DNA of 5,004 nucleotides, from NCBI GenBank assembly GCA_016288255.1, contig JAEEYS010000024.1:1-5004 (forward strand). Direction: 5' to 3'. Below, piece by piece: positions 4,987 to 5,004 of the stretch. Every line of letters starts with the position of its first letter. The stretch's first letter is position 1. A program made the translations under genes and the position numbers. Origin of the DNA: Bacillota bacterium (lineage in GTDB: Bacteria; Bacillota; Tb-RUG-66). The notes beneath the pieces were generated by a model. It saw nothing but the letters and a program-made list of their open reading frames with translations, had not been told where the DNA came from and searched no databases.

Positions 4987-5004
4987 TCTTTGCGTGCGAT
5001 AAAA
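4983..5004 (+). CDS. Probable start of the next operon gene (partial)
   Basis: An ATG at 4983 overlaps the nucleotidyltransferase stop as ATGA and is preceded by GGAAG (4971-4975) at 7 bases, an arrangement typical of translational coupling. Only MIFACDK is readable before the window ends, so no product can be named. spoIIR is often found in this neighbourhood in Clostridia, but nothing visible supports that here. Confidence 0.4.

Overview
The window looks like chromosomal DNA from an endospore-forming Firmicute, most likely class Clostridia. The evidence is a SPOCS/DUF3794 + LysM protein of the SipL type (a forespore/coat morphogenesis factor typical of Clostridia) directly upstream of ispE, strong AGGAGG-type ribosome binding sites, TTG…/TATAAT promoters and short U-tailed hairpin terminators. 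I cannot place it below class level from the sequence alone.

Layout, left to right. (1) 1-815, +: the 3' part of a secreted CAP-superfamily (YkwD/SCP-like) protein. It has a signal peptide, a Cys-containing N-terminal segment, eleven proline-rich hexapeptide repeats and a C-terminal CAP domain, and is closed by a strong terminator at 832-877. (2) 878-1041: intergenic, with a candidate sporulation sigma-E promoter. (3) 1042-2673, +: the sipL-like spore coat morphogenesis gene, followed by a strong terminator (2702-2727) and a second terminator-like hairpin (2794-2821). (4) 2822-3353: a 530-base stretch with no intact conventional gene. On the minus strand it holds what looks like a complete small transcription unit: TTGGAA/TATAAT promoter, a full-length Shine-Dalgarno AAGGAGGTGA, an ATG, a terminal coding segment ending in TAA, and a terminator that starts in that stop codon. 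Its reading frame is broken, so it is either a decayed gene or one needing a -1 shift. The right end of this stretch carries the ispE promoter. (5) 3354-4226, +: ispE, the fourth enzyme of the MEP isoprenoid pathway. (6) 4246-4986, +: a MobA-like nucleotidyltransferase of unknown substrate. (7) 4983-5004, +: a probable translationally coupled next gene that runs off the window.

How they work together: ispE, the nucleotidyltransferase and the gene starting at 4983 appear to be one operon driven from about 3298-3325 (19-base gap, then an ATGA overlap). The sipL-like gene lies next to ispE but is insulated by its own terminators, in keeping with sporulation-specific versus housekeeping expression. 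The CAP gene is an independent unit. The most unusual item is the minus-strand unit between sipL and ispE. I do not recognise its product, and its 3' end is clearly more AT-rich than its surroundings.
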